DNA of 55,160 nt from CAYNNP01 sp964398215 (GCA_964398215.1 CAYNNP010000013.1:1-55160), one strand, 5' to 3'; shown: positions 36,631 through 46,279, counted from the stretch's first letter. Translations and numbers: made by a program. The notes: a model not told the origin generated them from the letters alone.

Positions 36631-38052
36631 CTACGACAGCACGCCATCAACAACGCTTGCTTCTTCAACACCAGTTAGCCGCATATCCAAGCCTTGGAAA
36701 GGGACGGTCAACTTGTTGTGTCCGATGCCCAGCAAGTGCAACATCGTGGCGTGCAGATCACGCACATGGACGACATCATCGACTGCATGGTAGCCAAGTT
36801 CATCGGTTGCTCCATGGCTATGACCGGGCTTCACGCCACCGCCGGCCATCCACATCGAAAAGCCCTTGATGTGATGGTCACGTCCGGCGCCGCCCTTGCC
36901 TTGAAACATTGGAGTCCGTCCAAATTCGCCGCCCCAAATGATCAGCGTATCGTCCAACATCCCCAAACGTTTGAGATCGGTCAGCAGCGCCCATGTTGGT
37001 TGGTCAGTCAGGCGGCAACAAGTATTCATGTATTTGACCAAGCCACCGTGGTGGTCCCAGCCGCGATGGTAAAGTTGAATGAACCGGACACCACGTTGAG
37101 CAAGTCTGCGAGCCAACAAGCAGTTTGAGGCATAAGTCCCATCACCGGGTTTTGCACCGTACATGTCCAAAGTTGATTGTGATTCATCCGAGAAATCAGC
37201 CAAGTCTGGAACGGATGTCTGCATCCGATAGGCCATTTCGTAGGTAGCCAGTCGCGTTTGCAACTCGGGATCTTGAGTCGTGTTGAAACGATGTTGATTC
37301 AGAGACGCCACGGTATCGATCAAGCTTTTTTGCGATGTCGCAGAAACCCCTGGAGGCAAATCGACATAGTTGACTGGTTGGCCACTGCTGCTGAACTCAA
37401 CGCCTTGGTAACGACTGGGCAAGAAACCAGCGGACCACTGTCGAGACGCGATTGGCTGCGGATTACGTCCACCAACGCTTGTCAGTACGACGAAGCCAGG
37501 TAAATTTTCGCTTTCGCTTCCCAAGCCATACGTGACCCACGATCCCATTGACGGCCGGCCGCTAATCGCCGTTCCTGTATTCATGAAAGTGTGAGCAGGA
37601 TCATGGTTGATCTGTTCTGTAACCATTGATCGGACGACGCAAATGTCGTCAACCATCTTTTGGTGCCAAGGCAGGAAATCGCTGACGGTCTGTCCGCTCT
37701 TTCCATATTGGCCAAACTTTGTCAGTGGCCCTTGGCATTTTAGTTCCTGGCCCTGGAGCTGTGCGATTGGTTGGCCTTTGGTGTAAGACGACGGCATCGG
37801 CTTTCCGTCCAACTTCGCAAGTTCCTCTTTGTAGTCAAACGTTTCCAGGTGCGATGGTCCGCCTGCCATGCACAAAAAGATCACTCGTTTGACTTTGGGT
37901 TCATGATGCGGCAGGCCGCTTGTCCCCGCCGCATTGATCTCGTTGGCACACGTGCTGTCGCGATGCAACATCATCGAAAGCGCCGTTGCGCCCAAGCCAA
38001 TGCCCGTGCCGGACAAGAAGGTTCTGCGACTGGAGTGGATTGGGTTGAACAT
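36631..38052 (-). CDS. DUF1501 family protein, Tat-exported
   Basis: Protein of 473 residues with a Tat leader (SSRRTFLSGTGIGLGATALSMML) directly after the ATG at 38052. The DUF1501 hallmarks are VKRVIFLCMAGGPSHLETFDYKEEL, the central QRGVRFIQLYHRGWDHHGG and IIWGGEFGRTPMFQGKGGAGRDHH; the His/Asp-rich segments look like a phosphatase/sulfatase-type metal site. Start and stop are only 2 nt from the preceding DUF1549/DUF1553 gene, so the pair is translationally linked. No reaction has been assigned to the family. Confidence 0.95.
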   Translation of the reverse strand: MFNPIHSSRRTFLSGTGIGLGATALSMMLHRDSTCANEINAAGTSGLPHHEPKVKRVIFLCMAGGPSHLETFDYKEELAKLDGKPMPSSYTKGQPIAQLQGQELKCQGPLTKFGQYGKSGQTVSDFLPWHQKMVDDICVVRSMVTEQINHDPAHTFMNTGTAISGRPSMGSWVTYGLGSESENLPGFVVLTSVGGRNPQPIASRQWSAGFLPSRYQGVEFSSSGQPVNYVDLPPGVSATSQKSLIDTVASLNQHRFNTTQDPELQTRLATYEMAYRMQTSVPDLADFSDESQSTLDMYGAKPGDGTYASNCLLARRLAQRGVRFIQLYHRGWDHHGGLVKYMNTCCRLTDQPTWALLTDLKRLGMLDDTLIIWGGEFGRTPMFQGKGGAGRDHHIKGFSMWMAGGGVKPGHSHGATDELGYHAVDDVVHVRDLHATMLHLLGIGHNKLTVPFQGLDMRLTGVEEASVVDGVLS

Positions 38053-38054
38053 GA

Positions 38055-40355
38055 CTAATTCCGTGATGCCGTTTCGTACAAATTCAAGATCGCGCGTGCA
38101 ACACTCGTCCAAGCCGCTAACTGTGGGCGGTCAAGGTCCGCATCAAGCCGCAAGTTTTTGCACGAATTCAGTAAGTCGTCAGCCATTGCAGCGTTTTGTC
38201 GATATTGAGATTGCTGCGTATGAAACAGGCTTAGCAGTTCCGCAGTCTCGTGCTTGTCCGGTTGGCGCGATGTTGCCATTCGAAACGCTCGTTGAATACG
38301 CGCAGAATCCGATTCAGGCGTGTGCGATTTCATCAGTCGCTGCGCCATCGCTACGGCCGTTTCGATCGATGTCCGATCATTTAGAAGTGCAAGCGCTTCG
38401 AGCGGCGTGTTTGATCTTGGTCGCTGAGCCGTACACTCTTCACGACTCGGTGCATCCAGTGCCTTCATTGCTGGATGCAAAAACTGCCGCTGCCAGTGAA
38501 CATAAACTCCTCGCCGCCACTGGCTAGCACCTTGGTCATGTTTGTACTTGCGAGCTGGGAAATTCAAATGCCGATAGTAACCAGCTGGTTGGTAGGGTTT
38601 AACACTCGCACCACCAACGTCTCGCACCAGCAATCCGCCAAGTTGCAAACTCGAATCCCTGACCATTTCGGCTGGCAATCGATAACGAGACTGACGCGCA
38701 AACCAAAGGTTATACGGATCACGCCGAAGTGTCTTTTCATTGGCAAAAGAACTTTGTCGATAAGTTCGACTGAGCACCATTCGTCGCAAAAGCTGTTTGA
38801 TGTCCCAACCGCTTTGGACAAAATCGATTGCAATTTGGTCCAGCAGCATGGGGTGTGTCGGCGGTTGTCCTTGCCCACCAAAATCATCCAATGACGAAGA
38901 TATTCCGCGTCCGAACATCAGGTACCAAAACCGGTTGGCAAACACGCGTGCCGTCTGGCCTCCTATTCCCTTGTCGTCGTCAACCAACCATTTGGCGAGA
39001 TCCAGTCGGGAGGGTTGTCCGTTCGACGTCGGTTGTTTCATGAATCCAGGAACAGCTGGTGAAACCACGTCACCGCTAACGTCCAGCCAATTTCCGCGCG
39101 GTAAAACTCGGACTTCACGGGGCGAAATCGATTTCGAAACCATGGTCAGACGCCGAGATTTCTCCAATCGCTTTTTTTGTCGTTGCAACTCTTTGTTGTT
39201 GGGGTTTAACAAGAGGGCCGAATCGATTTCACTTAGCCAATCACGCTGCCACTTGCTCAATACGTTCAGTTCTGGAGAGCGTTTTGTGGGCAGTGAATTC
39301 GTTCCCGTTTTGAAATGCTGGGATTCGTCTAGATCTGCAAAGAATGCTGACAGCGAGTAAAAGTCTCTTGCTGTGAACGGATCATACTTGTGATCGTGAC
39401 ATTGAGCGCAACCAACCGTTGCCCCCATCCAAACGACCGATAAATTCCTGATTCGGTCGGCGGCGTAGATTGACAAGTACTCTTTTGGCTGCAAGCCACC
39501 TTCGTGTGACGTTTGCAACAGTCGATTGTAGCCTGACGCGATCAGTTGATCCTGGCTGGCATCCGGTAGTAAATCGCCGGCCAGCTGTTCGATCGTGAAC
39601 TGATCAAAGGGCATGTTCGAGTTGAACGCATCAATTACATAATCGCGATAAGGCGTGATGTTGTGGTCTTGGTCGCCGTGATAACCAACCGTGTCGGCAA
39701 ATCGCACCAGATCCAACCAGTAAACCGACATCCGTTCGCCCAGCGCCGGGGAAGCCAGCAAGCGATCAACGTATCGCCGGTAGGCAAGATCACTTGGGTC
39801 GGAAACGAATGCGTCAAGATCATCAGCGGTCGGCAGCAGACCCGTCAAATCGAGTGTCACTCGGCGTATCAGCGTCGCTGGATCTGCATCGGGTGATGGC
39901 GTCAGCGATTGTTGGGCAATTTTTGCTGCGATGTAATCATCCCATCGATCGTTTGACCAACCCGCAGCAATCGCAGTTTTTTGTGGCGATGCAACAGGAG
40001 CCACGTATGCCCAGTAAGCTTCGTACGGGGCTGCCAACGCTACCCACTGCTTCAGGATTTCCTTTTGCTCAGGCGTGAGTTCTTTTCCCGATTCAAGCGG
40101 TGGCATGACAACATCTGGATCATCGGACGTGATTCGATCAACCAATTCACGGATCACGATGTCGCGGCCATCAGCGACATCAAGCCGCAAATCGGCCTCG
40201 CGATGCGCAGAGTCGGGGCCATGGCAATGAAAACAAGCGTCGGACAGGATTGGCCGAACGTCACGGTTGAACTGAATCTCGTCGGCAACAAGCGAGATTG
40301 CAGGAACCAAGACGCCCCACAGCACCAAGGCGAGGCGGAAATTCAAAATCAGCAT
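38055..40355 (-). CDS. Planctomycete cytochrome c - DUF1549 - DUF1553 protein
   Basis: Exported protein of 766 residues: signal peptide (1-24), PSCyt1 domain with CFHCH at residues 41-45 and the typical LESGKELTPEQKEILKQWV tail, DUF1549 (about 130-345, with TLDLTGLLPTADDLDAF and a second haem-type site CAQCHDHKYDPF at about 313), and DUF1553 (about 455-730, RVFANRFWYLMFGRGI). It lacks the LamG and PA14-like parts of the homologue at 5994-9644, so it represents the minimal form. It heads the operon with the DUF1501 gene. Envelope location is clear; the biochemical role is unknown. ATG start. Confidence 0.95.
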   Translation of the reverse strand: MLILNFRLALVLWGVLVPAISLVADEIQFNRDVRPILSDACFHCHGPDSAHREADLRLDVADGRDIVIRELVDRITSDDPDVVMPPLESGKELTPEQKEILKQWVALAAPYEAYWAYVAPVASPQKTAIAAGWSNDRWDDYIAAKIAQQSLTPSPDADPATLIRRVTLDLTGLLPTADDLDAFVSDPSDLAYRRYVDRLLASPALGERMSVYWLDLVRFADTVGYHGDQDHNITPYRDYVIDAFNSNMPFDQFTIEQLAGDLLPDASQDQLIASGYNRLLQTSHEGGLQPKEYLSIYAADRIRNLSVVWMGATVGCAQCHDHKYDPFTARDFYSLSAFFADLDESQHFKTGTNSLPTKRSPELNVLSKWQRDWLSEIDSALLLNPNNKELQRQKKRLEKSRRLTMVSKSISPREVRVLPRGNWLDVSGDVVSPAVPGFMKQPTSNGQPSRLDLAKWLVDDDKGIGGQTARVFANRFWYLMFGRGISSSLDDFGGQGQPPTHPMLLDQIAIDFVQSGWDIKQLLRRMVLSRTYRQSSFANEKTLRRDPYNLWFARQSRYRLPAEMVRDSSLQLGGLLVRDVGGASVKPYQPAGYYRHLNFPARKYKHDQGASQWRRGVYVHWQRQFLHPAMKALDAPSREECTAQRPRSNTPLEALALLNDRTSIETAVAMAQRLMKSHTPESDSARIQRAFRMATSRQPDKHETAELLSLFHTQQSQYRQNAAMADDLLNSCKNLRLDADLDRPQLAAWTSVARAILNLYETASRN

Positions 40356-40456
40356 TTTGCAAGACAGCCTGAACAGAAATGATTGTGGTTTGCGTGCTTC
40401 ACCAAAATTCTAGCTCGCTACGAACCAGAAGGAGAATTTGATCATAGATAAAGGCG

Positions 40457-40873
40457 CTATCGGCGCTGCTCAAGTTTTTCGACGCGAGTCTTCAGTTCGG
40501 TGACTTCATTGGTAAGTCGTAAGACCAATTGACGCAAGTCTTCGTCGTTCATGGTTGGGATTTGTCTGGCGATTCCACTAGCTGAATCATTGGAGAATGG
40601 ATTGGTGCCAGGTTGCCAGGCCTTCAGCTCTTCTTTTATATCAGCGATTTGTTTGCGTATGTCGGCCAACGATGGATGCTTTTTGCCAAGGTTGGACTCC
40701 GCGTTGCGCAGCCATTTGAGCCTCGTGGCGAGTTGCGTTCCGCGCTCTGTCAACAAAGCGGCCGCGGGAACTTCGTCGTCACCCTTTGGTTGAACCGCTG
40801 GGGGCTGGGCGATAACCAATACGGTAGCGGTCATCACTAACAAGACTAACATCGATAAAAGCGAACGGTTCAT
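40457..40873 (-). CDS. Small exported coiled-coil protein, function unknown
   Basis: Protein of 138 residues from the ATG at 40873, supported by AGGAAG 5 nt upstream. It begins with a signal peptide (LLSMLVLLVMTATVLVIA), then a Lys/Glu-rich helical region (KQIADIKEELKAW) and a C-terminal heptad pattern (LRQLVLRLTNEVTELKTRVEKLEQ) that should form a coiled coil. No known domain was recognised. It lies downstream of nothing obvious on the minus strand and is followed by 100 nt before the DUF1549 operon start, so it may be its own transcript. Periplasmic or envelope location is inferred. Confidence 0.8.
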   Translation of the reverse strand: MNRSLLSMLVLLVMTATVLVIAQPPAVQPKGDDEVPAAALLTERGTQLATRLKWLRNAESNLGKKHPSLADIRKQIADIKEELKAWQPGTNPFSNDSASGIARQIPTMNDEDLRQLVLRLTNEVTELKTRVEKLEQRR

Positions 40874-41150
40874 TGAGCTTCCTGTACAAAGATTTCCAGT
40901 TTTAGAAATTAACTCCACCGCCAGGTATCTGCCAAATATTCACCACAAACCGAACCAATGAAGATCCGTCTTTCTGATTCAGTTCTTTCGCAAAGGCGCC
41001 GTTTGTAGCCACATTTGTGGACCTGAAGGTATGCTAGACCAAGCCGTTCATGATACCGCGCTCGGATTGATTTGTCCGCAAATCGGTAGCGATTTGTCAC
41101 TCGCGTATTCTGAACCCCAATCGATCCTCTCTGTTAATCGGCAATCGCTC

Positions 41151-41660
41151 GTGAACAATACCATTCGCCTTACTCATTTCGATTCTCGATGGCAGCAAGA
41201 ATTCCAGCAAACGCGGTCAAGCATTTTGCTGGCATGTGAAGGACGTGTATCGAAAGTATCGCATGTTGGCAGCACGGCGATTCCAGGCATGATCGCCAGG
41301 CCAATCGTAGACGTGCTGGCAACGGTTGCGAATAACGACGACTTTGCAGACGCGGTCGGATGCATCGAAGGTTTGAACTACCGAGTTATCGCTACGCCTT
41401 CATGGATTCCGACGGCAACACTGTTGATCAAGCCACGGTCCGGAGAGACAACTCACCACGTCTACCTAACAAAAAATCAAGATCCAATCGCTGGGCAAAT
41501 GATTCGGTTGAAGGACTACCTTTTGGCGAACAATGAATCTCAACTCCGCTACGAATCTGCCAAAGTTGGTCAGTGGAAAAGCAAGCGTGGAAATCCTGAA
41601 TCCTATGTTCGCGCAAAAGCGATCTTTTTCGCGCACGTTCTCGATCAGATGAACGCGTAG
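41151..41660 (+). CDS. GrpB family protein (UPF0157 nucleotidyltransferase fold)
   Basis: Protein of 169 residues from a GTG at 41151. This start places the typical GrpB N-terminus (IRLTHFDSRWQQEFQQTRSS) right at the beginning and gives the family's normal length; an ATG at 41031 would add 40 residues unlike the family. VSHVGSTAIPGMIARPIVDVLA is the hallmark segment, with the GS and D-x-x nucleotidyltransferase-type residues, and THHVYLTKNQDP follows. Members have a nucleotidyltransferase-like fold; some are fused to dephospho-CoA kinase, but no function is proven. It ends 1 nt before the stop of the convergent methyltransferase gene. Confidence 0.85.
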   Translation: MNNTIRLTHFDSRWQQEFQQTRSSILLACEGRVSKVSHVGSTAIPGMIARPIVDVLATVANNDDFADAVGCIEGLNYRVIATPSWIPTATLLIKPRSGETTHHVYLTKNQDPIAGQMIRLKDYLLANNESQLRYESAKVGQWKSKRGNPESYVRAKAIFFAHVLDQMNA

Positions 41661-41661
41661 G

Positions 41662-42669
41662 TCAACTTGGGGATTCTTGCTTGAATGCGACCATCATGCC
41701 GAGGTTGATTTCGCTGGCGGCGAGGAATGTAAACTGAATACTATCCATTCCAGCTTGGCGAAATGCGGCTTCAGATTCTTTTAGCGTTCGCATTGCTCCG
41801 TTTTCAGTGTCCAGCTCAAGCTTCAGTGCTTCGAGCGATTCTGACAAGCTGATTTTGCCAGGGCCACGAAAAAGATCAATCACAATCAACCGGCCACCAG
41901 GACGCAAGGCTTCCACCGCGCGGGACAATAATTGAACCGCAGGCTCTGCACCCAAGGCGTGTAAGCGCTGCGCGATGAGGACGACATCAAAACTTTCCGT
42001 AGGCAGTTCAACATCAATCGGGTCGCTGGCGATCGTCGTAAAACGCTCACCCAGGCCGATCGATTTCGCAGTGTTTTGCGCCGATTGCAAGGCGCCAGGA
42101 TGATCAACGGCAGTGATTTTCGATTTGGGATCCCTGTGCCCCATCGCGCTACTCCACACTGCGCTTCCACAGCCCAAATCCAAGATGTCCAGCCCTTGGT
42201 ATTGTCCCTCGCCAATGTCCAACATCTCAGCGGCTTGGATTGCAGATTTTGTATGACTCCATTGGGTTGCCGCATTGTGGTCGTAGTACGCTTCGGCTTG
42301 CCCTTGGCCAGTATTCTCGCCCTTGGCCGCTTGAGCAATTTTCTTCCAGCGACTTTCGCCAAGATCTTCGTCGTACTGGCACAATAACTGTGCGGCACGC
42401 GAGAGTGCATAGTCATCGTCGTACTTTTCAATGATGCCGACGGCGACCAAAGAGTCCAACAGCAATTGAGTGGGACGCTGAGTCAGCGAAAGCGCCTGGC
42501 ACAATTGGTCTGCGGTATGCTGTCCACTGCGCAGCTGATGAAATATTCCAAGCGAGCGAGCTGACTGCAGCACCCCCGATACTGCACTGAGTTGCATCCA
42601 TTGACGGTACTGTTGCAGAGTCTTTTCTTGGGCCGACATTGGATTTTTAAAAGTGGTGTTCGGTTCCAT
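41662..42669 (-). CDS. SAM-dependent O-methyltransferase-like protein
   Basis: Protein of 335 residues with an N-terminal winged-helix dimerisation domain (about 20-100: GVLQSARSLGIFHQLRSG, LLLDSLVAVGIIEKYDDDY) and a C-terminal Rossmann methyltransferase. The SAM motif is LDILDLGCGSAVWSSAM, with ITAVDHPGAL as motif II and ALRPGGRLIVIDLF as motif III. This is the layout of hydroxyindole/phenylpropanoid-type O-methyltransferases and bacterial polyketide or carotenoid methyltransferases. The substrate is unknown. Start codon is uncertain: ATGs at 42669 and 42639 are both possible, neither with a strong ribosome binding site. Confidence 0.87.
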   Translation of the reverse strand: MEPNTTFKNPMSAQEKTLQQYRQWMQLSAVSGVLQSARSLGIFHQLRSGQHTADQLCQALSLTQRPTQLLLDSLVAVGIIEKYDDDYALSRAAQLLCQYDEDLGESRWKKIAQAAKGENTGQGQAEAYYDHNAATQWSHTKSAIQAAEMLDIGEGQYQGLDILDLGCGSAVWSSAMGHRDPKSKITAVDHPGALQSAQNTAKSIGLGERFTTIASDPIDVELPTESFDVVLIAQRLHALGAEPAVQLLSRAVEALRPGGRLIVIDLFRGPGKISLSESLEALKLELDTENGAMRTLKESEAAFRQAGMDSIQFTFLAASEINLGMMVAFKQESPS

Positions 42670-42854
42670 GGCTTGGGTCAACCACGACTGGCAAATGCGT
42701 CTTGCGATGAAGATACGCAATGCTGGCCAATGGCAACGTGAACCGTGTATGGACGATCAGTCTGTTCTACCGCCAAAGGGTGAACAACGACAAGGTGCCA
42801 TGTTTTCTAAAAGCTAAACGCAAAAAGCAAAAAGTGATTCGCCCGTTTCGCGGC

Positions 42855-44753
42855 TCAACCGCCTCGTGCCCACTTCGTCCAGTTTTCCACATACGCCTCG
42901 ACCGGATACCGAAACCCTGTCGCGAAGGCGACGGCAAACGGTTTGCCAGCAGCAAGTTCACGCAGGCACAGGTCAAACGATTTGCGGTAAGTTCGATCCA
43001 GCATTGTTGCTGCGATCGCAGCGCCGATCCGATCTGATTGCACAGGCGATAGTTTGCCTTCAAGGAAAGTCTTTGCGTTTTTCATCGCCGCCAACGCCTC
43101 ACCGGTCTCAGTCTCGCGACGCAATTTGGCGTCGCGGTCGTTGCTGCCTTTGCGGTTGGCCATCGCCGCCCCAACCCCCTCGGCAAACCAACGTGGCACA
43201 TCGGCGCCCCGGGTCGCAACCGCCAAGGCGATGATCGGTGAATAAAGTCGCTGTTGGATGGATTCTGCTTCGTCGCGGTCAGTCGCAACGACGGCGATGT
43301 ACGCATTCACGCCGTCAAACTTCCAGTGGCTGCTCCAGTCTCGTGGAACGCTCCGCTGCTCGGCCATCTTGGCGAACTCGCTGTATTGATATCGACCAGG
43401 CAAGACAAAGATCGTCGCGCGACCACGAAAATAGTCTTCGCCTGATTTGCCACTCGCAACCGACTGCGCAATTTTGATTTGCATTTCTGCTTGTTCGGCA
43501 ACCAGTTTCAGTGTGCCTTGCGAGGCCGTTCCGGTGACCATGAAGTGCTCACTGATCTCGCTGTTGACAGTGCCTCCAGCCGCAGCAAGTTTCATGCTCG
43601 CTGTGGCAAGCTCTTTTCGTTTGTCACTCAGTTCAGCTGCAGACGCTTTCGATGCCCAAGCCAACTGTGCCATCACGCCAATCGGCTGCGTCGCGCTCAT
43701 TCCATCCAACGTTGCGCCCTCATCGATCCAGGTCGAAATCAACTGGATTTCTTTGTCAGCCAAGGCCGGCTTGCCACCAGCTGGCATTCGTTCGCCCTCG
43801 ATGCCTTCGCCCTTGAGTTTCTTGATCAGCAAACTGTCCGCGCTTTTGCCAGCCATGACAATTTCCCCACTGTCACCGCCTCGCAACAATTGCGCGAAGG
43901 TATCCATTCTCAATCCGCCGCGAGTTCGCATCGCACCAATATGGCAACCACTGCAGTTCTCTACCAACAGCGGCGCGACATCGGTTGCAAAACTAACCGT
44001 TTCTTTTCCGGTCGCTAAATTGACTTTCGGATTTCGATTGCGAACTGGTGCAGGAGCATTGCCGCTACCAATTGGCGCCGTAGGGTCGCTGCCATCGAAC
44101 TTTGCACCTTGGCTGATCCAGTCTTTCAAGGTTTTGAGTTCCATCGGGCTGACCTTTGCACCGCCGCGCGGCATGTCACCTGTCACAATGGTTTCGATCA
44201 ACCGGCTGCCAACGGTATCACCCGCGAATACGACAACGCCCTCTGGTGGACCTTTCATCAAAGCCGCAAAGGTATTCATCGTAAAATTGCCACGATTGCC
44301 TTGAACATGGCAACGTCCGCATTTGCTGGTCAAAATCGGTGCGACTTGTTTAGTGAAACTGACGCCACCAGCATCAGGAGTAGCCGCTGGTTTGGGCGTT
44401 TCCTTTTTCATTTCGGGTTTTACTTCGGGACGTTTCAGCTTTGGGATCGGCGGAAGCTCGATGCCTTCCAGTTCCAGCATCGCGTGAGCTTGCGTGATTC
44501 GTTTCATGGCGGGTTGCAATTCGTCATACAAGGCAGGCGAACCTGCTTTGACCGCAATCTTCATTTGGTTCATGGCCTTCTGAATATTCTGACCAGAGGA
44601 CTCAAAATTGCTGGACTTGAAATCGGCACCAGCTTTTCGAATATAGTTCTGGACAGACTGAAGGGCGCGCTTCTCAATCGTTGTTAGATCGGCCGCAACT
44701 ACAACCGTACCTATCGCCAAGAAGCATCCAAGTGAGACTAGTTTTCGCATCAT
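42855..44753 (-). CDS. Double cytochrome c domain plus peptidase-MA-like pseudoenzyme
   Basis: Exported protein of 632 residues from the ATG at 44753. Parts: signal peptide (1-20); a helical region (about 25-90); a Pro/Lys-rich linker; two PSCyt-type haem domains with CGRCH (about residue 142) and CSGCH (about 265), each ending in a MPxGGxxxxxxxEIxxIxxWI pattern; and a C-terminal domain (about 380-632) with VPRWFAEGVGAAMA, the segment that follows the HExxH site in gluzincin-like peptidases. The HExxH itself is missing (LYSPIIALAVATRG stands there), so the domain is probably catalytically dead. Function unknown; likely an envelope haem protein. Confidence 0.83.
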   Translation of the reverse strand: MMRKLVSLGCFLAIGTVVVAADLTTIEKRALQSVQNYIRKAGADFKSSNFESSGQNIQKAMNQMKIAVKAGSPALYDELQPAMKRITQAHAMLELEGIELPPIPKLKRPEVKPEMKKETPKPAATPDAGGVSFTKQVAPILTSKCGRCHVQGNRGNFTMNTFAALMKGPPEGVVVFAGDTVGSRLIETIVTGDMPRGGAKVSPMELKTLKDWISQGAKFDGSDPTAPIGSGNAPAPVRNRNPKVNLATGKETVSFATDVAPLLVENCSGCHIGAMRTRGGLRMDTFAQLLRGGDSGEIVMAGKSADSLLIKKLKGEGIEGERMPAGGKPALADKEIQLISTWIDEGATLDGMSATQPIGVMAQLAWASKASAAELSDKRKELATASMKLAAAGGTVNSEISEHFMVTGTASQGTLKLVAEQAEMQIKIAQSVASGKSGEDYFRGRATIFVLPGRYQYSEFAKMAEQRSVPRDWSSHWKFDGVNAYIAVVATDRDEAESIQQRLYSPIIALAVATRGADVPRWFAEGVGAAMANRKGSNDRDAKLRRETETGEALAAMKNAKTFLEGKLSPVQSDRIGAAIAATMLDRTYRKSFDLCLRELAAGKPFAVAFATGFRYPVEAYVENWTKWARGG

Positions 44754-44920
44754 GTTTTGGGCATCCAAAAACTTGCGTTAGGGAATTGGGGTTACCAGTG
44801 CGGGCGAACCCCTTCGAACGCACAGGTGACGTCTAGCGTACCCAAACACCCGTGGTTCCACAGGGCAATCATGGGTGCCAGCAGGAAAAAAACACCGCTT
44901 TTTACCGATAATGCCGGCGT

Positions 44921-45901
44921 TCATGGATTCGCAGAAAGTATCGACACGATGACGACAAAAATGGCCAAGATCACCAGTAGGGCACCAATCTTGGCCCAGC
45001 TAACCTCTGGCTGCATGGACGATTCCATGAAATTTTCGATTCGGCGGCGAAGCAGCAGCTGACTGTCGCTGCGATCTCGATCGGCTTCCACCATTCGCAA
45101 CAGCGAGGCCTGCGCTTGCCGTGCGTTGAAAGGCCGATCCTCAGGGTTCTTTTTTAGCAGCCATTGGATCAGTTGATTCAATTCGCTGGGGCAAGTTGCA
45201 TTCAGCTCACAAACGCTGGGCGGATCGGCCTTCAAGTGTTGGTCAAAAATTTGCAGTCTGTTTTCGCCAAAGAACACATGCCGGCCCGTCATCATCTCGA
45301 AAAGACAGCAGCCCAGCCCATACAAATCGGCTTGCCCTGAAATTCGATCGTCACCCTTGATCTGTTCCGGCGCCATGTAGGCGTGAGTACCGACGGTCAC
45401 TCCAGCGGTAGTAAGGTCACGCTGATTCAAGTCGCGCGCGATTCCAAAATCACCCAGCTTTAAAATTCCATCGATCGAAACGAATAGATTGCTGGGTTTC
45501 AAATCGCGATGAACAACACCGTGGTTGTGAGCAAACTGCAAGGCGCTGCAAACTTGAATTCCCAGTTCAACAGTCGCTTGCCAAGGCAGCGGGCCTGTCC
45601 GTTCAACGATCTCCTTGACGCTGCCACCCGTAACCAATTCCATGGTGTAATAGAGGTCTTTGCCGACCGTTTTGCCACCAACATAGGCCACGATATTCGG
45701 GTGATGCAGCCGGCCCATGATGTTGATTTCGCGTTTGAATCGTTCGCGAATCAATTCATTCTTTGCAACGCTTTCGTGCAAACGTTTGATGGCAACCGCT
45801 TGGCCAGTCTCCAGGTGCGTGCCGCGGTAGACGGTTCCTACAGAACCGACGCCGATCACATCAGCTAACTCATAGTCGTCCAGATCAAGCCGTGGCGACA
45901 C
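44921..45901 (-). CDS. Ser/Thr protein kinase (PknB-like) with C-terminal membrane anchor
   Basis: Eukaryotic-type kinase of 326 residues starting at a GTG. All catalytic features are intact: Gly-rich loop GVGSVGTVYRG, Lys39 in VAIKRLH, HRDLKPSN (131-138), DFG (151-153) and YMAPEQ. A single membrane helix (IGALLVILAIFVVIVSIL, about 302-320) ends the protein; there is no extracytoplasmic sensor domain, so the kinase faces the cytoplasm from the inner side. It lies 63 nt downstream of rplU in the same direction and may be co-transcribed with it. Its substrates are unknown. Confidence 0.95.
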   Translation of the reverse strand: MSPRLDLDDYELADVIGVGSVGTVYRGTHLETGQAVAIKRLHESVAKNELIRERFKREINIMGRLHHPNIVAYVGGKTVGKDLYYTMELVTGGSVKEIVERTGPLPWQATVELGIQVCSALQFAHNHGVVHRDLKPSNLFVSIDGILKLGDFGIARDLNQRDLTTAGVTVGTHAYMAPEQIKGDDRISGQADLYGLGCCLFEMMTGRHVFFGENRLQIFDQHLKADPPSVCELNATCPSELNQLIQWLLKKNPEDRPFNARQAQASLLRMVEADRDRSDSQLLLRRRIENFMESSMQPEVSWAKIGALLVILAIFVVIVSILSANP

Positions 45902-45964
45902 TAGATTGCTACCCCTGTTTTTGGCCGGGAGGAATCAATGTCGTGACGAAACCTATCGGACGCT

Positions 45965-46279
45965 TTACGCGCCAGCGATTTCTTCGATTCGGACACGTGT
46001 GTGGATCTGCCGGTGGCCTGTGCGTTTCTTGCTGTGTTTGCGACGGCGAAACTTTTGCACATAGATCTTCTTGTCCTGCTTTGGTCCCAGAACAGAAGCG
46101 GTCACTTTGACACCGTCAAGAGTTGGGCTTCCCAGCTTCAAGCCGTCATCGCCACTTACAGCTAGCACTTTTTCAAAAGTGATGCTTTCTCCGGAAGCGA
46201 TATCTCGGTAATCCACATCGACTTCCATGCCGGGTTGAACGCGATATTGACGACCACCGTCGACGATGATGGCATACAT
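45965..46279 (-). CDS. rplU: 50S ribosomal protein L21
   Basis: Ribosomal protein of 104 residues (E. coli 103), binding 23S rRNA in the large subunit. Typical features are the start MYAIIVDGGRQYRVQPGM, GESITFEKVLAV, GPKQDKKIYVQKFRRRK and the C-terminal KRTGHRQIHTRVRIEEI. The ATG at 46279 is fixed by the conserved N-terminus. In many bacteria rpmA (L27) follows directly; here a Ser/Thr kinase gene follows instead and L27 is not in the window. A hairpin upstream (46381-46414) may belong to its leader. Confidence 0.97.
   Translation of the reverse strand: MYAIIVDGGRQYRVQPGMEVDVDYRDIASGESITFEKVLAVSGDDGLKLGSPTLDGVKVTASVLGPKQDKKIYVQKFRRRKHSKKRTGHRQIHTRVRIEEIAGA

Noticed and set aside
43447..44304. 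Plus-strand open frame of 285 codons with a hydrophobic, Ala/Ser/Pro-rich product
   Set aside because: It is antisense to the double-cytochrome gene at 42855-44753, which has a signal peptide and two haem motifs. The composition reflects reading the complementary strand.
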